DNA of 64,000 nucleotides from an uncultured Lachnoclostridium sp. (GCA_946499505.1 CAMMSL010000013.1:1-64000); one strand, 5' to 3'. Shown: positions 27,610-36,038, numbered from the stretch's first letter. Numbers and translations: made by a program. Notes: generated by a model from the letters alone, not told the origin.

Positions 27610-27634
27610 TGTTACTACATAATAATTGTTATGT
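27610..27634 (-). repeat. Inverton right inverted repeat
   Basis: Perfect 25-bp partner of the left repeat. It overlaps the last codons and stop (TAA) of the recombinase gene, so inversion preserves that stop because the repeats are identical. Confidence 0.85.
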
Positions 27635-28453
27635 TTCCGGTTCAAGTAATTTAATTTTCTCAATATTTCGTTTCCATTCCTTTATTCCATCTGATGCGTA
27701 CCCCCTTGTAACGTCGAGATTACTGTGGCCAAGTATATCTGCAAGATTGATAAGGTTCTTTGTTTCCCTGTAAAATGTGCGTGCAAACAGATGACGCAGA
27801 TTATGGGGAAATACTTTTTTCAGGCTGATGTTGGCAAGATCTCCAATCGCTTTCATTTCCTTCCAAATATTAGAGCGATTCTTTTCGCGGCCTGTTCTAG
27901 TGCGGAAAATAACTCCCGATCGTATTCCGTTTCTTCCTATATATAACAGAAGTTTTTTCGAAGTAATTCTGGCAGGATCACCATACGATACTTCCCCTTG
28001 TTCCAAACTCTTACAACGCCGTTTCTAATATTTTCCACATGAAAGAATTTCAGCTCGCTCACGCGAATCCCTGTTGCGCATATAGTTTCCATAATCATTG
28101 CGATCTGGTCTTTCCCGTACTGTCTGGCAGTACGCACGAGTTTCAGGAATTCTCTCTTATCAAGAGCCTTATCCATGCACAGCGTATCCATCCTCTGAAC
28201 TTTGATACGTCTGAGGCGCAGCCTGCCCTTCTCCTGAAATACCAGAAACTGATTCAGCGCCACAAGCATAGAATTCACACTGCTGACCGCATAGTTTTTT
28301 ATAAGCCATTCCTTGTGTTCCGGCAAAGGCCATAAATTTTCTCACATCCCTCATATATTTTTCGATCGTTGCCTCTGAATTTTCCCGTTCCTGTAGATAA
28401 TACCGGAACTCGTTCATATCCTCTTCCTTCAATATAAAAGTAGTGTTATTCAT
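27629..28453 (-). pseudogene. Tyrosine recombinase beside inverton, broken in three frames
   Basis: The pieces together make a phage-integrase-family recombinase of about 270 residues. Frame one gives the N-terminal SAM-like domain (ATIEKYMRDVRKFMAF, start 28453 with AGGAGG). Near 28310-28345 the frame shifts and about ten residues expected between KFMAFAG and KEWLIKNY are absent, consistent with a small deletion. Frame two carries the first catalytic Arg (CATGIRVSEL) and the beta-hairpin Lys region (NKGKYRMV). At an A6 run (27953-27958) it shifts again; frame three carries HNLRH, LGHSN and the likely nucleophile Tyr in TRGYASD. All catalytic residues are still encoded, but not in one frame. 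The second shift could be repaired by one added A, or by -1 slippage at A_AAA_AAC. Confidence 0.8.
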
Positions 28454-28537
28454 GGGCTTTTCCTCCTTTTCCGTTATTATGCCTGTTGAACCTGCGATTC
28501 ATACCCTATTAGTCACCTGATATTTTCTGCAAAAGAT

Positions 28538-28577
28538 AGAAAAAGACTGCGAATCCTACATCCGCAGTCTCTTTCTA
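28538..28577. terminator. Terminator between GH3 gene and recombinase
   Basis: AGACTGCG / CGCAGTCT stem with flanking A-rich and T-rich tracts; placed to end the GH3 transcript, whose stop is outside it on the right. Convergent use is excluded because both genes are on the minus strand, so it ends GH3 and isolates the recombinase. Confidence 0.7.
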
Positions 28578-28608
28578 TTGCGTTATGATATATTAAAATT
28601 ATCGTTAC

Positions 28609-31107
28609 TTAGCTTTCTTTTTCTCCGTACATCCTCCGATACGCCTGATAGATCCTCGATCCCGTGACTCCACGGATCACATTCGCCGCACATCTCTTCA
28701 GCGCCGTCACATCCAGTTCACCGTTCCTGACCTTCTGCTTAAGCTCCTTTGCGACACCTTTTCCTCCCGGCATGATCAGATCATTGCCGGCCTCAATGGC
28801 AGCACTGTGACTTCCCACGTCTTTTCCGGTCGCATACCAGTCTGTCATCACAACACCGTCGAATCCCCATTCATTCCGGAGCACCTTTGTGAGCAGATCA
28901 TAGCTGTTGTTTGCATAAACGCCGTTAACTTTATTGTAGCTTGTCATAAGTGCTTTCGCATTTCCTTCCTGCACGGCGATCCTGAATCCCCTCAGATAGA
29001 TTTCCCTGAGTGCCCTCTCATTTACGTTTGCATTCATATGATTCCGATTATCTTCCTGATTATTACAACAGAAATGTTTGATGGTCACATAGCATCCTCT
29101 TCTGGACTGTACTCCTTTACTCATGGCAGCCGCCATCTTTCCGGAGAGGAGCGGATCCTCCGAGTAATACTCGAAGTTGCGTCCGCACAGCGGATTTCTG
29201 TGGATATTCATTCCCGGTGCCAGCCAGTAGGTGACGCCGTATCTCTCCATCTCTTTTCCCACTGCTTTGCCGACGCGCTCCACAAGAGCGGTATTCCACG
29301 ACTGTGCCAGGGCAAGCCCTGTCGGGAATGACGTTGCAAACTGGTAAACACACGGCTGTTTTTCCGGGTCTCCCATCATGATCTTTTTCACAACTCCGGG
29401 CACATAGTTCATAGCCGAGAGCATCGGTTCCACGCCCTTTAATCTGCCGGTCCTTGTCACAGCCGAAGTTCTCTGGAGACGCAGACCCGCAGGTCCGTCT
29501 GCCAGACATACATTGGGAAGTCCTTTGTCAAGAAGTTCCCCTGTCGTATATCCCGCAGATCCGGGAGCATCGAAGAATTTCGCTCCGTTTCCTCCCGCTC
29601 CGGCGCCTGTCACCACGTCGCACAGCTCCTCCGCTGACAGGACATTGAGGACCGCATCGGTCACAGGTGAGGAATAGATTTCCGGCTCTTCATACAGGTG
29701 GCCGACCGTCGCAATGTCTGCCGCTTTCACCGGGATGCGCTCCAGATCTGTATCCTGTTCATCCGCAGTATCCGGCAGCATAGGCGGTTCCATTTCTTTT
29801 ACCTTGAGCACAACAGGGCAGATATTCTCACACTGTTCTGTCACAATGTCTTCGTCCAGAACCAGTGCCGCCACTGCGGAAGTATCTCTGCTGGAAGTTC
29901 CAAGCCTTAAGATATAATCACCCTTTTCCAGTACATAAGCAGCGTCTTCCTCGCGGTAGGACGCAAGCTCCGCCATATCGAAGGTAAGTGATACCGCTGT
30001 GCTCTCCCCGGGTTTTAATTCTTCTGTCTTGGCAAATGCGGCCAGCTCCTGGTATTCTTTCGCCATACCGGTCTTCGGACAGCTCACATAGAGCTGGACA
30101 ACTTCTTTCCCCGCATATGTGCTGCCGGTGTTCGTCACTTTCGCTGAAACAGTCACTTTTCCTCCGGCTGCTGTGATCGTTTCCTTTTCTACCTTAAAGT
30201 TTGTGTAGGAAAGGCCGTACCCAAAAGGATAACGGGGCTCTACGTCATAGCTGTCAAAATAGCGGTATCCGACATAGATTCCTTCCCTGTAATACTCCTG
30301 GTCCACATCACCGTTCAGATAACTGTAGTCCATGGCAAACGGGATGTCCTCATATTTCTTCGGCCATGTATCCACTGTCTTTGCCGACGGTGTAACTTTG
30401 CCGCAGATCAGATCGGCAAATGCATTGCCGCCTTTCATTCCCTGCTGCGCATAGTACACTACTGCTCCGATTCCCGCGATCTCATCGAGAAAACTCATGT
30501 CAAACACAGATCCCACATTGATCACGACGATTATTTTCTCATAATTTGCCGCACACATGGCAAGATTTGCTTTCTCTTCATCCGACAGAGAATACTCATG
30601 GTTCTTCAACTTGCGGTCTGCACTCTCACCCGCCTGGCGCGCCACTACATAGATACATGTATCCGTATCAGAATCATGGATATCTTCGATCGTGACCGGC
30701 TGTCCGAACGGATGCTGATATGGAGTTCCCATCATATTTACCACGTCAAACTTCAGCATCCTGCGGCGGAATTCTGCCGCATATTCTTCTTCGCCTTTTC
30801 TGTACTCCTTTTCGTATCTCCTGAGCCAGCTTTTCGTCGTCACATTAAAGCCTGCTGCCTCCATTCCCTCCAGGATCGAGACTGCATGCCGCTCGTTTAC
30901 CTCGCCGGAACCTGTCCCGCCCTTAATGGTCATTGCTGCGCCTGCGCCGTACAGAGCCACTTTTCCCGGTGCGATCGGAAGCGTGCCGTCATTTTCCAGA
31001 AGCACGATTCCCTCCAGTGCCGCCTCATAAGAGACCCGGGCATTTTCTTCTTCCAGAGGCGTGACCTCGTCAGTAAACGCCGCCTTATTTCGTATTTTCA
31101 TTTTCAT
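28609..31107 (-). CDS. Glycoside hydrolase family 3 beta-glucosidase, permuted domain order
   Basis: An 832-residue GH3 enzyme, cytoplasmic (no signal peptide), expected to release terminal beta-glucose or a related sugar from oligosaccharides or glycosides. The order is inverted compared with most GH3: the alpha/beta C-domain comes first (LLENDGTLPI, VALYGAGA near residues 35-60), then a fibronectin-III domain (NTGSTYAGKEVVQLYVS, ~330-350), and then the TIM-barrel catalytic domain with KHFCCNNQE and nucleophile Asp in GVVMTDWYATG. This permutation is known in some rumen and gut enzymes such as that of Ruminococcus albus. The start is supported by AGGGAGG. Monocistronic. Confidence 0.9.
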   Translation of the reverse strand: MKMKIRNKAAFTDEVTPLEEENARVSYEAALEGIVLLENDGTLPIAPGKVALYGAGAAMTIKGGTGSGEVNERHAVSILEGMEAAGFNVTTKSWLRRYEKEYRKGEEEYAAEFRRRMLKFDVVNMMGTPYQHPFGQPVTIEDIHDSDTDTCIYVVARQAGESADRKLKNHEYSLSDEEKANLAMCAANYEKIIVVINVGSVFDMSFLDEIAGIGAVVYYAQQGMKGGNAFADLICGKVTPSAKTVDTWPKKYEDIPFAMDYSYLNGDVDQEYYREGIYVGYRYFDSYDVEPRYPFGYGLSYTNFKVEKETITAAGGKVTVSAKVTNTGSTYAGKEVVQLYVSCPKTGMAKEYQELAAFAKTEELKPGESTAVSLTFDMAELASYREEDAAYVLEKGDYILRLGTSSRDTSAVAALVLDEDIVTEQCENICPVVLKVKEMEPPMLPDTADEQDTDLERIPVKAADIATVGHLYEEPEIYSSPVTDAVLNVLSAEELCDVVTGAGAGGNGAKFFDAPGSAGYTTGELLDKGLPNVCLADGPAGLRLQRTSAVTRTGRLKGVEPMLSAMNYVPGVVKKIMMGDPEKQPCVYQFATSFPTGLALAQSWNTALVERVGKAVGKEMERYGVTYWLAPGMNIHRNPLCGRNFEYYSEDPLLSGKMAAAMSKGVQSRRGCYVTIKHFCCNNQEDNRNHMNANVNERALREIYLRGFRIAVQEGNAKALMTSYNKVNGVYANNSYDLLTKVLRNEWGFDGVVMTDWYATGKDVGSHSAAIEAGNDLIMPGGKGVAKELKQKVRNGELDVTALKRCAANVIRGVTGSRIYQAYRRMYGEKES

Positions 31108-31134
31108 CGAATGAAGCCTCCCTTATATTATTTT

Positions 31135-31497
31135 CTATGCCTCCAGCATCTCGTCTTTCTTCGCAAGGATTGCTTCCACTGCCGCGCACGCCGGGCAGTC
31201 GCAGTATTTTGCTCCTGCCGCCTTGAGTTCCTTTGCGTGAGCCGCTACCTCTTTTGTCTTCTCAGCGCCGAATACCTTGGCTCCTCCCTCTGACTCTGCG
31301 AATGCGATCAGATTGTCGAGAGGCATGATATCCGCCTCAAGCTCTGCAATGTACTTTTCTGTCTCCTTGGCTTCGTTCTCTGTTCCAACTGCATCCAGCC
31401 ATGCCTGTCCGGCAGCCTTTGCCTCCGCACTGCAGGAAAATGCCTCCATCATATCGTGTGTCTTCTCAACTACATAATCCAGTACTTCTTTTTTCAT
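31135..31497 (-). CDS. Small conserved Lachnospiraceae protein with CxCPxC motif
   Basis: A 120-residue, mostly helical, Ala/Glu/Lys-rich soluble protein. It has YCDCPACAAVEAIL near the C-terminus, a cysteine cluster that may bind a metal. Function unknown. Start chosen at 31497 because AAAGGAG lies 9-10 bases upstream; a longer reading to 31587 has no ribosome site. A possible extended -10 (TGATAGAAT) lies about 50 bp upstream. It is 28 bp upstream of the GH3 gene on the same strand and could be co-transcribed with it. Confidence 0.7.
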   Translation of the reverse strand: MKKEVLDYVVEKTHDMMEAFSCSAEAKAAGQAWLDAVGTENEAKETEKYIAELEADIMPLDNLIAFAESEGGAKVFGAEKTKEVAAHAKELKAAGAKYCDCPACAAVEAILAKKDEMLEA

Positions 31498-31700
31498 TAC
31501 AAAAATCTCCTTTCTGTTTCTGATATCTTCTATTCTATCACACACAGGAGTAATTTCGTACTCCCATATCATGATCACTGCCAGCACTCACAGTGCGCGT
31601 TCACAGCCATTCCGAAGCGCCCGTAACCGCCACCGCACGCGCACCGCATTCATTTGCAAATGCCGCGGGCCGAACAAGCACATCAAGGATAGCAGCTCGG
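31498..31700. other. Intergenic GC-rich segment, possible degraded repeat
   Basis: About 200 bp without a gene. The part at 31590-31690 is GC-rich and on the minus strand stays open for about 30 codons (ending GARAVAVTGASEWL) without a start or ribosome site. It may be a remnant or a dispersed intergenic repeat; I cannot identify it. Confidence 0.35.
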
Positions 31701-32183
31701 TTATTGTATTCCCAGGGACGCCAGCTCCATATCCTCGTTAAATGCAAATGTAAAATGTATCTCTGCATTTTCGTAATCCGCCGTCACATACGCTACTGCT
31801 GCAGTCACTCCGCGCTGCGTCACTTCTGTCGTAGTAATATCTGCCACAGACTGAAATGCGCCCCAGTCTTCCGATACCCTTGCCTTTGCCTCATCCATTC
31901 TCTCCTTGTTCATAATGGACGACATATCCTCAACGGACATATCCTTTAATCCGTCGAAATTTTCCTCATTAATGTAGTCCACCGCCTGCTCTGCCATCGC
32001 CTCAACCTCTGCCTTGTCAAATATACTGCTCTGCGAGAGATCCTTGTTCTTCGGCATCGCAAAATAACACGCTATGGCAGCGATCACCAGAATCACCGCC
32101 GTTATGATAATATTTCTTATTCGTTTCCTCTTCTGTTCTTCTGTCTGGGCGGGCTGAAAAACCACCTGCTTTTTTTTCTTCAT
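31701..32183 (-). CDS. Membrane-anchored DUF3887 protein
   Basis: A 160-residue protein with a cytoplasmic basic tail, one transmembrane helix (IIITAVILVIAAIACYFAM, residues ~26-44) and an outside domain matching DUF3887: AVDYINEENFDGLKDMS, then a beta-rich part ending FTFAFNEDMELASLGIQ. Function unknown; such domains resemble NTF2-like folds. The start is the ATG at 32183, since an in-frame GTG at 32195 lies inside the AGGTGG ribosome site. Confidence 0.78.
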   Translation of the reverse strand: MKKKKQVVFQPAQTEEQKRKRIRNIIITAVILVIAAIACYFAMPKNKDLSQSSIFDKAEVEAMAEQAVDYINEENFDGLKDMSVEDMSSIMNKERMDEAKARVSEDWGAFQSVADITTTEVTQRGVTAAVAYVTADYENAEIHFTFAFNEDMELASLGIQ

Positions 32184-32393
32184 ATCTACGTCCACCTTTT
32201 ATTTTAATGCAACAGAACAAGTCGTCTCATCCCGTCTTCTGCTATTTTAACATATATTGCAGAAAATAATATGACAATTTTAGTTTAACTCCGTATTCAA
32301 ATCATGGTAATATATCAAATAGAAGTATGCTTCCATTTTTATAGACACGGAACAGATTTCGAATGGAAACAGATAAGAAAGGGGAATTGCATT

Positions 32394-33359
32394 ATGGGCA
32401 GAGGCGGCGGTTCACACGGCGGAGGAGGTCATTCCGGAGGCAGGTCATTCGGCGGCCGTTCAGGCGGCGGTTTCGGAGGCAGTCATGGAGGCGGAAGAGG
32501 TCCCGGCGGCCCCGGCTTCGGCGGACCGGGATTCGGCGGTCCTCCACCGGGAGGTCCGGGATTCGGCGGTCCCGGCGGATGGGGGCCAGGATGGGGAGGT
32601 CCCCGCAGAAGATGGGGCGGTCCTATATTCCCGGGAGGCGGTTTCAGAGGCCCCGGCGGATGCTCTACGGTCATTCTCTTAGTGATCATTATTCTCGCGG
32701 TCATCAGCTTCGTTGCACCAGACTGGGGATCTTCCCGGCAGGACATTGATGTAACTGTATCACGTACCGAACGTACGGCTGTTACCGGAACACAGACTTA
32801 CAGTGACTGGTATGTGGATGAACTGGGATTTATCGATCACGACACGGATCTGACCGACGGGCTGAAATATTTCTATTCAAAAACCGGTATCCAGCCCTAT
32901 GTCATGCTTCTCGATTATGATGAATCCTTATGGGACGGAGGAAATTGGAATGAAGATGCGGCAGAACAATATCTGGCGCAGGTCTACGAAGATACTTTCT
33001 CTGATAACGGACATCTGATCTTTGCTTATTTTGCATGTGAGAACGATACAGAAGATATGGATGGAATGTTTTATTTCTATTACGGTTCCGCCGCATATTC
33101 CATCATGGACGACGAGGCTGAGACCATCTTCTGGAGCTATTTTGACATGAATTACAACAATCTGGATCTGAGTATCGCAGAGTTTATCGGACAGACATTT
33201 GAAGAGACGGCAGATAATATCATGCATGTCGGAACTTCAGGAAACAGCACCCTTATAAAGGCGTCTGTTATCTTTGCCGTGATCTGCGTTGCAGCTATTA
33301 TCATCGGTATCGTTGTGGCAAAACGGGCGGCAAAAAAAGACAGTATGGATCAGCTTTAA
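32394..33359 (+). CDS. Glycine-rich membrane protein with TPM-like domain
   Basis: A 321-residue protein. Residues 1-90 are Gly/Arg/Ser/Pro-rich (repeats of GPGFGG and GGPG), then a transmembrane helix (STVILLVIIILAVISFVAP), an extracytoplasmic domain of ~150 residues (DWYVDELGFIDHDTDLTDGLKYFYSKTGIQPYVMLL) resembling TPM/YgcG-type domains, and a C-terminal helix plus basic tail. The Gly-rich part lies on the N-terminal side, probably in the cytoplasm. Start chosen at 32394 for the AAAGGGG site; 30 upstream in-frame codons lack one. Monocistronic, function unknown. Confidence 0.75.
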   Translation: MGRGGGSHGGGGHSGGRSFGGRSGGGFGGSHGGGRGPGGPGFGGPGFGGPPPGGPGFGGPGGWGPGWGGPRRRWGGPIFPGGGFRGPGGCSTVILLVIIILAVISFVAPDWGSSRQDIDVTVSRTERTAVTGTQTYSDWYVDELGFIDHDTDLTDGLKYFYSKTGIQPYVMLLDYDESLWDGGNWNEDAAEQYLAQVYEDTFSDNGHLIFAYFACENDTEDMDGMFYFYYGSAAYSIMDDEAETIFWSYFDMNYNNLDLSIAEFIGQTFEETADNIMHVGTSGNSTLIKASVIFAVICVAAIIIGIVVAKRAAKKDSMDQL

Positions 33360-33367
33360 GAAACAGA

Positions 33368-33400
33368 AGCCGGCGCATCTGAATCAGTGCGCCGGCTTTT
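33368..33400 (+). terminator. Terminator of Gly-rich protein gene
   Basis: Perfect 10-bp stem AGCCGGCGCA / TGCGCCGGCT, 10-base loop, then TTT. Confidence 0.85.
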
Positions 33401-33432
33401 ATCCATGAACAATATTTTCTTTTTCGCTCTGT

Positions 33433-34374
33433 TTATTTCATTTCTTTTTCCCAGTAACGGATCACGTTCAGCTGCGCCTCATCACCCAGCTTCTCCATTG
33501 TCTCGATTTCTTCTGCTGACAGTTCAACTGCGGCGGCTTTTACAGCATCCTCTACCTGGTAAACTTTCGTCACACCGATGATCGGCAGCGTTCCCTTGGC
33601 AATAGCCCATGCCACCGGGATCTGCGCCGTTGCCACATGGTGACGGTCCGCGATCTCTTCCAGTCCCGCATTGAGTTTCTCAAGCTTTGGAAGCATCGGA
33701 TTATAAGTTCTTCCCCTGTCAGAATCCTCAGGGAACGGATGCTCTGTATCATATTTTCCGGTCAGAGCTCCCTGCTCCAGCACCATATAGGAGAAGAAAA
33801 TGATATCATTCTCTTTGCAGTAATCCAGAATTCCGGAAGTTTCTGAAGAACGGTTCAGAAGACTGTAATGGTTCTGGATCGCAGATATCTTCAGCCCCTC
33901 TTTTGCAAGGATTTCAGCTGCTTCTTTGATCTCGGCCAGACTGTGGTTTGAGAGTCCGATCTTCCCGATCTTTCCGCTCTTTGCAAGAGGGATCAGTTCT
34001 GTTACCCACTTTGGCGCATCCATCGGATTGTGGATCCAGTAAAAGTCCATGTAATCTGTTCCCAGCAGCTCCGCGCTCTTCTCATACAGCGCGGTCACCG
34101 CATTATCTGCCGCCGGATCCGCGCACTGAGGGGTAAATTTATCAGAAATCAGATAGCTGTCTCTTGGAACTGTCGCAAGAAAGTCCCCCAGAACCTTTTC
34201 AAAAGTTCCCATACCGTATGCGTACGCAGTGTCCCAGAGATTCAGACCGTTTTTCATTGCTGCGTCAAATACCGGTCTGAGAGCTTCCGGTGTAAGATCT
34301 CCTCCAAATGTGCCGTCATTTCCCCATGCCCATGCTCCGAGAGCGATCTTGGGCATCTCTTTTATTTCTGCCAT
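33433..34374 (-). CDS. Aldo/keto reductase
   Basis: A 313-residue NADPH-dependent oxidoreductase of the aldo/keto reductase superfamily (TIM barrel). The catalytic tetrad is visible: Asp and Tyr in NLWDTAYAYG (~45-54), Lys in ISDKF (~79) and His in YWIHNP (~115). The NADP-binding end GVTKVYQVEDAV is near 275. It follows the second reductase by 12 bp on the same strand and belongs to the LysR-linked flavodoxin/reductase group, so a role in handling reactive aldehydes or quinones is plausible but not shown. Confidence 0.9.
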   Translation of the reverse strand: MAEIKEMPKIALGAWAWGNDGTFGGDLTPEALRPVFDAAMKNGLNLWDTAYAYGMGTFEKVLGDFLATVPRDSYLISDKFTPQCADPAADNAVTALYEKSAELLGTDYMDFYWIHNPMDAPKWVTELIPLAKSGKIGKIGLSNHSLAEIKEAAEILAKEGLKISAIQNHYSLLNRSSETSGILDYCKENDIIFFSYMVLEQGALTGKYDTEHPFPEDSDRGRTYNPMLPKLEKLNAGLEEIADRHHVATAQIPVAWAIAKGTLPIIGVTKVYQVEDAVKAAAVELSAEEIETMEKLGDEAQLNVIRYWEKEMK

Positions 34375-34386
34375 GTTATATTCCTC

Positions 34387-35445
34387 CTATTTTTCATTTT
34401 TTGATGTTTCAATTTTCTGACTGCCTGTAGACCACACGTGCTGCTGCTTTGCAGCTGCCGGCGTATTCTGTGCCATCACTCCCGCCAGCTTATGCGGCAC
34501 ATAAGGTTCTTCTAAATAAGCAGTCTCTTCGGGCGTCAGGGTAAGCTCTACCGCTTTGGCCGCCCCTTCAATGTGATGCAGTTTAGTAGCTCCTGCGATT
34601 GGTGCAGCCACCTTTGTAAGCAGCCATGCCAAAGAGATCTCTGTCATGGACACGCCTCTCTTTTCTGCCAGTTCAGCCACACGGTTAATGATCACGGAAT
34701 CCTGCTTGGCCGTTGCGTCATACTTAAACTTGGCATAACTGTCCTCTTCCAGCCTTTTTGAACTTTCTCCCGGATGTTTCGAAAGGCGTCCGCTGGCCAG
34801 AGCACTGTAAGGAGTCATGGCAATGTTGTCCTCAGCGCAGAGTTTTGCCATCTCCCGCTCCTCCTCCCGGAAAATCAGATTGTAATGTCCCTGAACAGAG
34901 ACAAACCTGGCAAATCCCTCTTTTTCGGCAAGTGCGTTTGCCTTAGCAAGCTGATAGGCAAAACAGTTGGAAATACCAATGTACCGAACCTTTCCTGCCT
35001 TTACAATACGATTAAGGCCATCCATGATATCATAAAGAGGCGTCTCATAATCCCACATATGGTAAATGTAGAGATCCACATAATCGAGTCCCAGATTTTT
35101 TAAGCTGGTGTTCACCATCTGCTCGATATGCTGCTGGCCGGTGATTCCGGCGGCAATCTCCTCCTGAGTGCGGGGAAGGAATTTTGTGGCCACCACCACG
35201 TCTTCCCGCTTGGCAAAATCGCGGAGGGCCCTGCCCAGATACTGCTCGCTGGTTCCGCTCTGGTAGCCGATGGCAGTATCAAAAAAATTCACTCCAAGTT
35301 CCAGCCCCCTGCGGATAATCTCGCGTGAGTACTCCTCATCCAGAGTCCAGCTGTGCTGTCCGTTTTGGGAATCGCCAAATCCCATACACCCCATACAGAT
35401 ACGTGAAACATTTAATTCTGAATTACCTAATTTTGTGTACTGCAT
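34387..35445 (-). CDS. Aldo/keto reductase, second copy
   Basis: A 352-residue aldo/keto reductase with FFDTAIGYQSGTSEQYLGRAL (Asp/Tyr), ATKFLPR (Lys) and YIYHMWD (His) active-site residues, closest to the AKR11/YghZ-like group. Start chosen at 35445, where AAGGAGG precedes ATG; a 46-codon upstream extension runs through the promoter and is rejected. Its own promoter carries the same 20-bp motif as the flavodoxin promoter, pointing to joint control. Paralogous only distantly to the downstream reductase. Confidence 0.9.
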   Translation of the reverse strand: MQYTKLGNSELNVSRICMGCMGFGDSQNGQHSWTLDEEYSREIIRRGLELGVNFFDTAIGYQSGTSEQYLGRALRDFAKREDVVVATKFLPRTQEEIAAGITGQQHIEQMVNTSLKNLGLDYVDLYIYHMWDYETPLYDIMDGLNRIVKAGKVRYIGISNCFAYQLAKANALAEKEGFARFVSVQGHYNLIFREEEREMAKLCAEDNIAMTPYSALASGRLSKHPGESSKRLEEDSYAKFKYDATAKQDSVIINRVAELAEKRGVSMTEISLAWLLTKVAAPIAGATKLHHIEGAAKAVELTLTPEETAYLEEPYVPHKLAGVMAQNTPAAAKQQHVWSTGSQKIETSKNEK

Positions 35446-35497
35446 ACTGCAATCCTCCTTATATGCCTCTTTACTATCTTCCCGTATATTGTAAAAT

Positions 35498-35531
35498 GGA
35501 TCGTTTTCTAAGTCTAATACCTGTCTGTTAT
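35498..35531 (-). promoter_or_regulatory. Promoter with candidate LysR site before reductase pair
   Basis: Minus-strand -35 TAGACT, 17-bp spacer and -10 TACAAT. The -35 lies within the motif GTCTAATACCTGTCTGTTAT (plus strand, 35512-35531), which matches 18 of 20 bases of the motif at 36124. A gap of about 100 bp separates the flavodoxin gene and this one. Confidence 0.6.
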
Positions 35532-35546
35532 TGTTTTCTATGCGTT

Positions 35547-36038
35547 TTAAGAATGGTTCTCCGGAAAATTCTGCTCCAGCCATGCCTGTACCATTTCCTG
35601 CAGATTTTCCCGTCTGTTTTCCAGTACATACAGGCTGCTTCCTATCTTTGCTTCCGGACAGAGGTCTCTGACCGCCTGCTCCATCCCTTTATCCTCTCCT
35701 CCGCAATGACTGAAAAACGGCAGAAGAATCTTTCCCGCCATATTGTTCTCCTTCAGCCATGCCGTCAGCGGAGGAGCAATGGTTCCGCACCAGTTAGGGG
35801 AACCGGCAAAGACAATATCGTATTTGTCAGCTCTTTCGGTTACGGGAAGCAGGGACGGGTAATTCCCGGTCCTGATCTCCCGTCTGACCTGACTCAGGAG
35901 CTGCTCAAAATCCGCGGGGTAAGGCTGCCTCGGATAGATCTGGCTGCGGATTCCTCCGGTCTGTTTTTCTATCATTTCTGCAATCCCGCGGGTTTTTCCT
36001 GAATAGGAGTAGCAGATGATCAAAATATTTTCTTTCAT
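35547..36038 (-). CDS. Flavodoxin-family protein
   Basis: A 163-residue flavodoxin-like FMN protein. The phosphate-binding loop is CYSYSGKTRGIA at residues 9-20; SPNWCGTIAPPLTAWL near 80-95 and FSHCGGEDKG near 108-117 are typical of the Flavodoxin_4 family. It is a probable one- or two-electron carrier or NAD(P)H:quinone-type reductase. It is the first gene downstream of the LysR regulator on the same strand and has its own promoter with the shared motif. Confidence 0.87.
   Translation of the reverse strand: MKENILIICYSYSGKTRGIAEMIEKQTGGIRSQIYPRQPYPADFEQLLSQVRREIRTGNYPSLLPVTERADKYDIVFAGSPNWCGTIAPPLTAWLKENNMAGKILLPFFSHCGGEDKGMEQAVRDLCPEAKIGSSLYVLENRRENLQEMVQAWLEQNFPENHS

Larger units (their letters stand above)
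27199..27634. other. Candidate invertible promoter element (OFF orientation)
   Basis: A 436-bp segment bounded by perfect 25-bp inverted repeats (27199-27223 and 27610-27634) and containing one good sigma-A promoter that faces right, away from the adhesin at 27091. A tyrosine recombinase gene abuts the right repeat. Repeats of this length flanking a promoter next to a recombinase are the hallmark of phase-variable invertons (e.g. C. difficile flg/cwpV switches). Inversion would point the promoter at the adhesin. The interior also holds nested short inverted repeats (CTTATCAGT 27350-27358 / 27443-27451; ACTCAAATGT / ACATTTGAGT around 27459-27502; CAGACCT / AGGTCTG around 27311-27331). No ORF of note. 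Confidence 0.75.

Noticed and set aside
27199..28453. Recombinase plus inverted repeats as the end of an integrative element
   Set aside because: No relaxase, replication, transfer or phage genes lie near; repeats are short, inverted and enclose a promoter, which fits an inverton better.
13719..28453. A complete pilus operon with its own sortase
   Set aside because: The proteins carry sorting signals but I find no sortase (TLxTC) in any frame of the window.
35446..35583. N-terminal 46-codon extension of the second aldo/keto reductase
   Set aside because: It covers the promoter and motif region and has no ribosome site, while AAGGAGG precedes the internal ATG at 35445.
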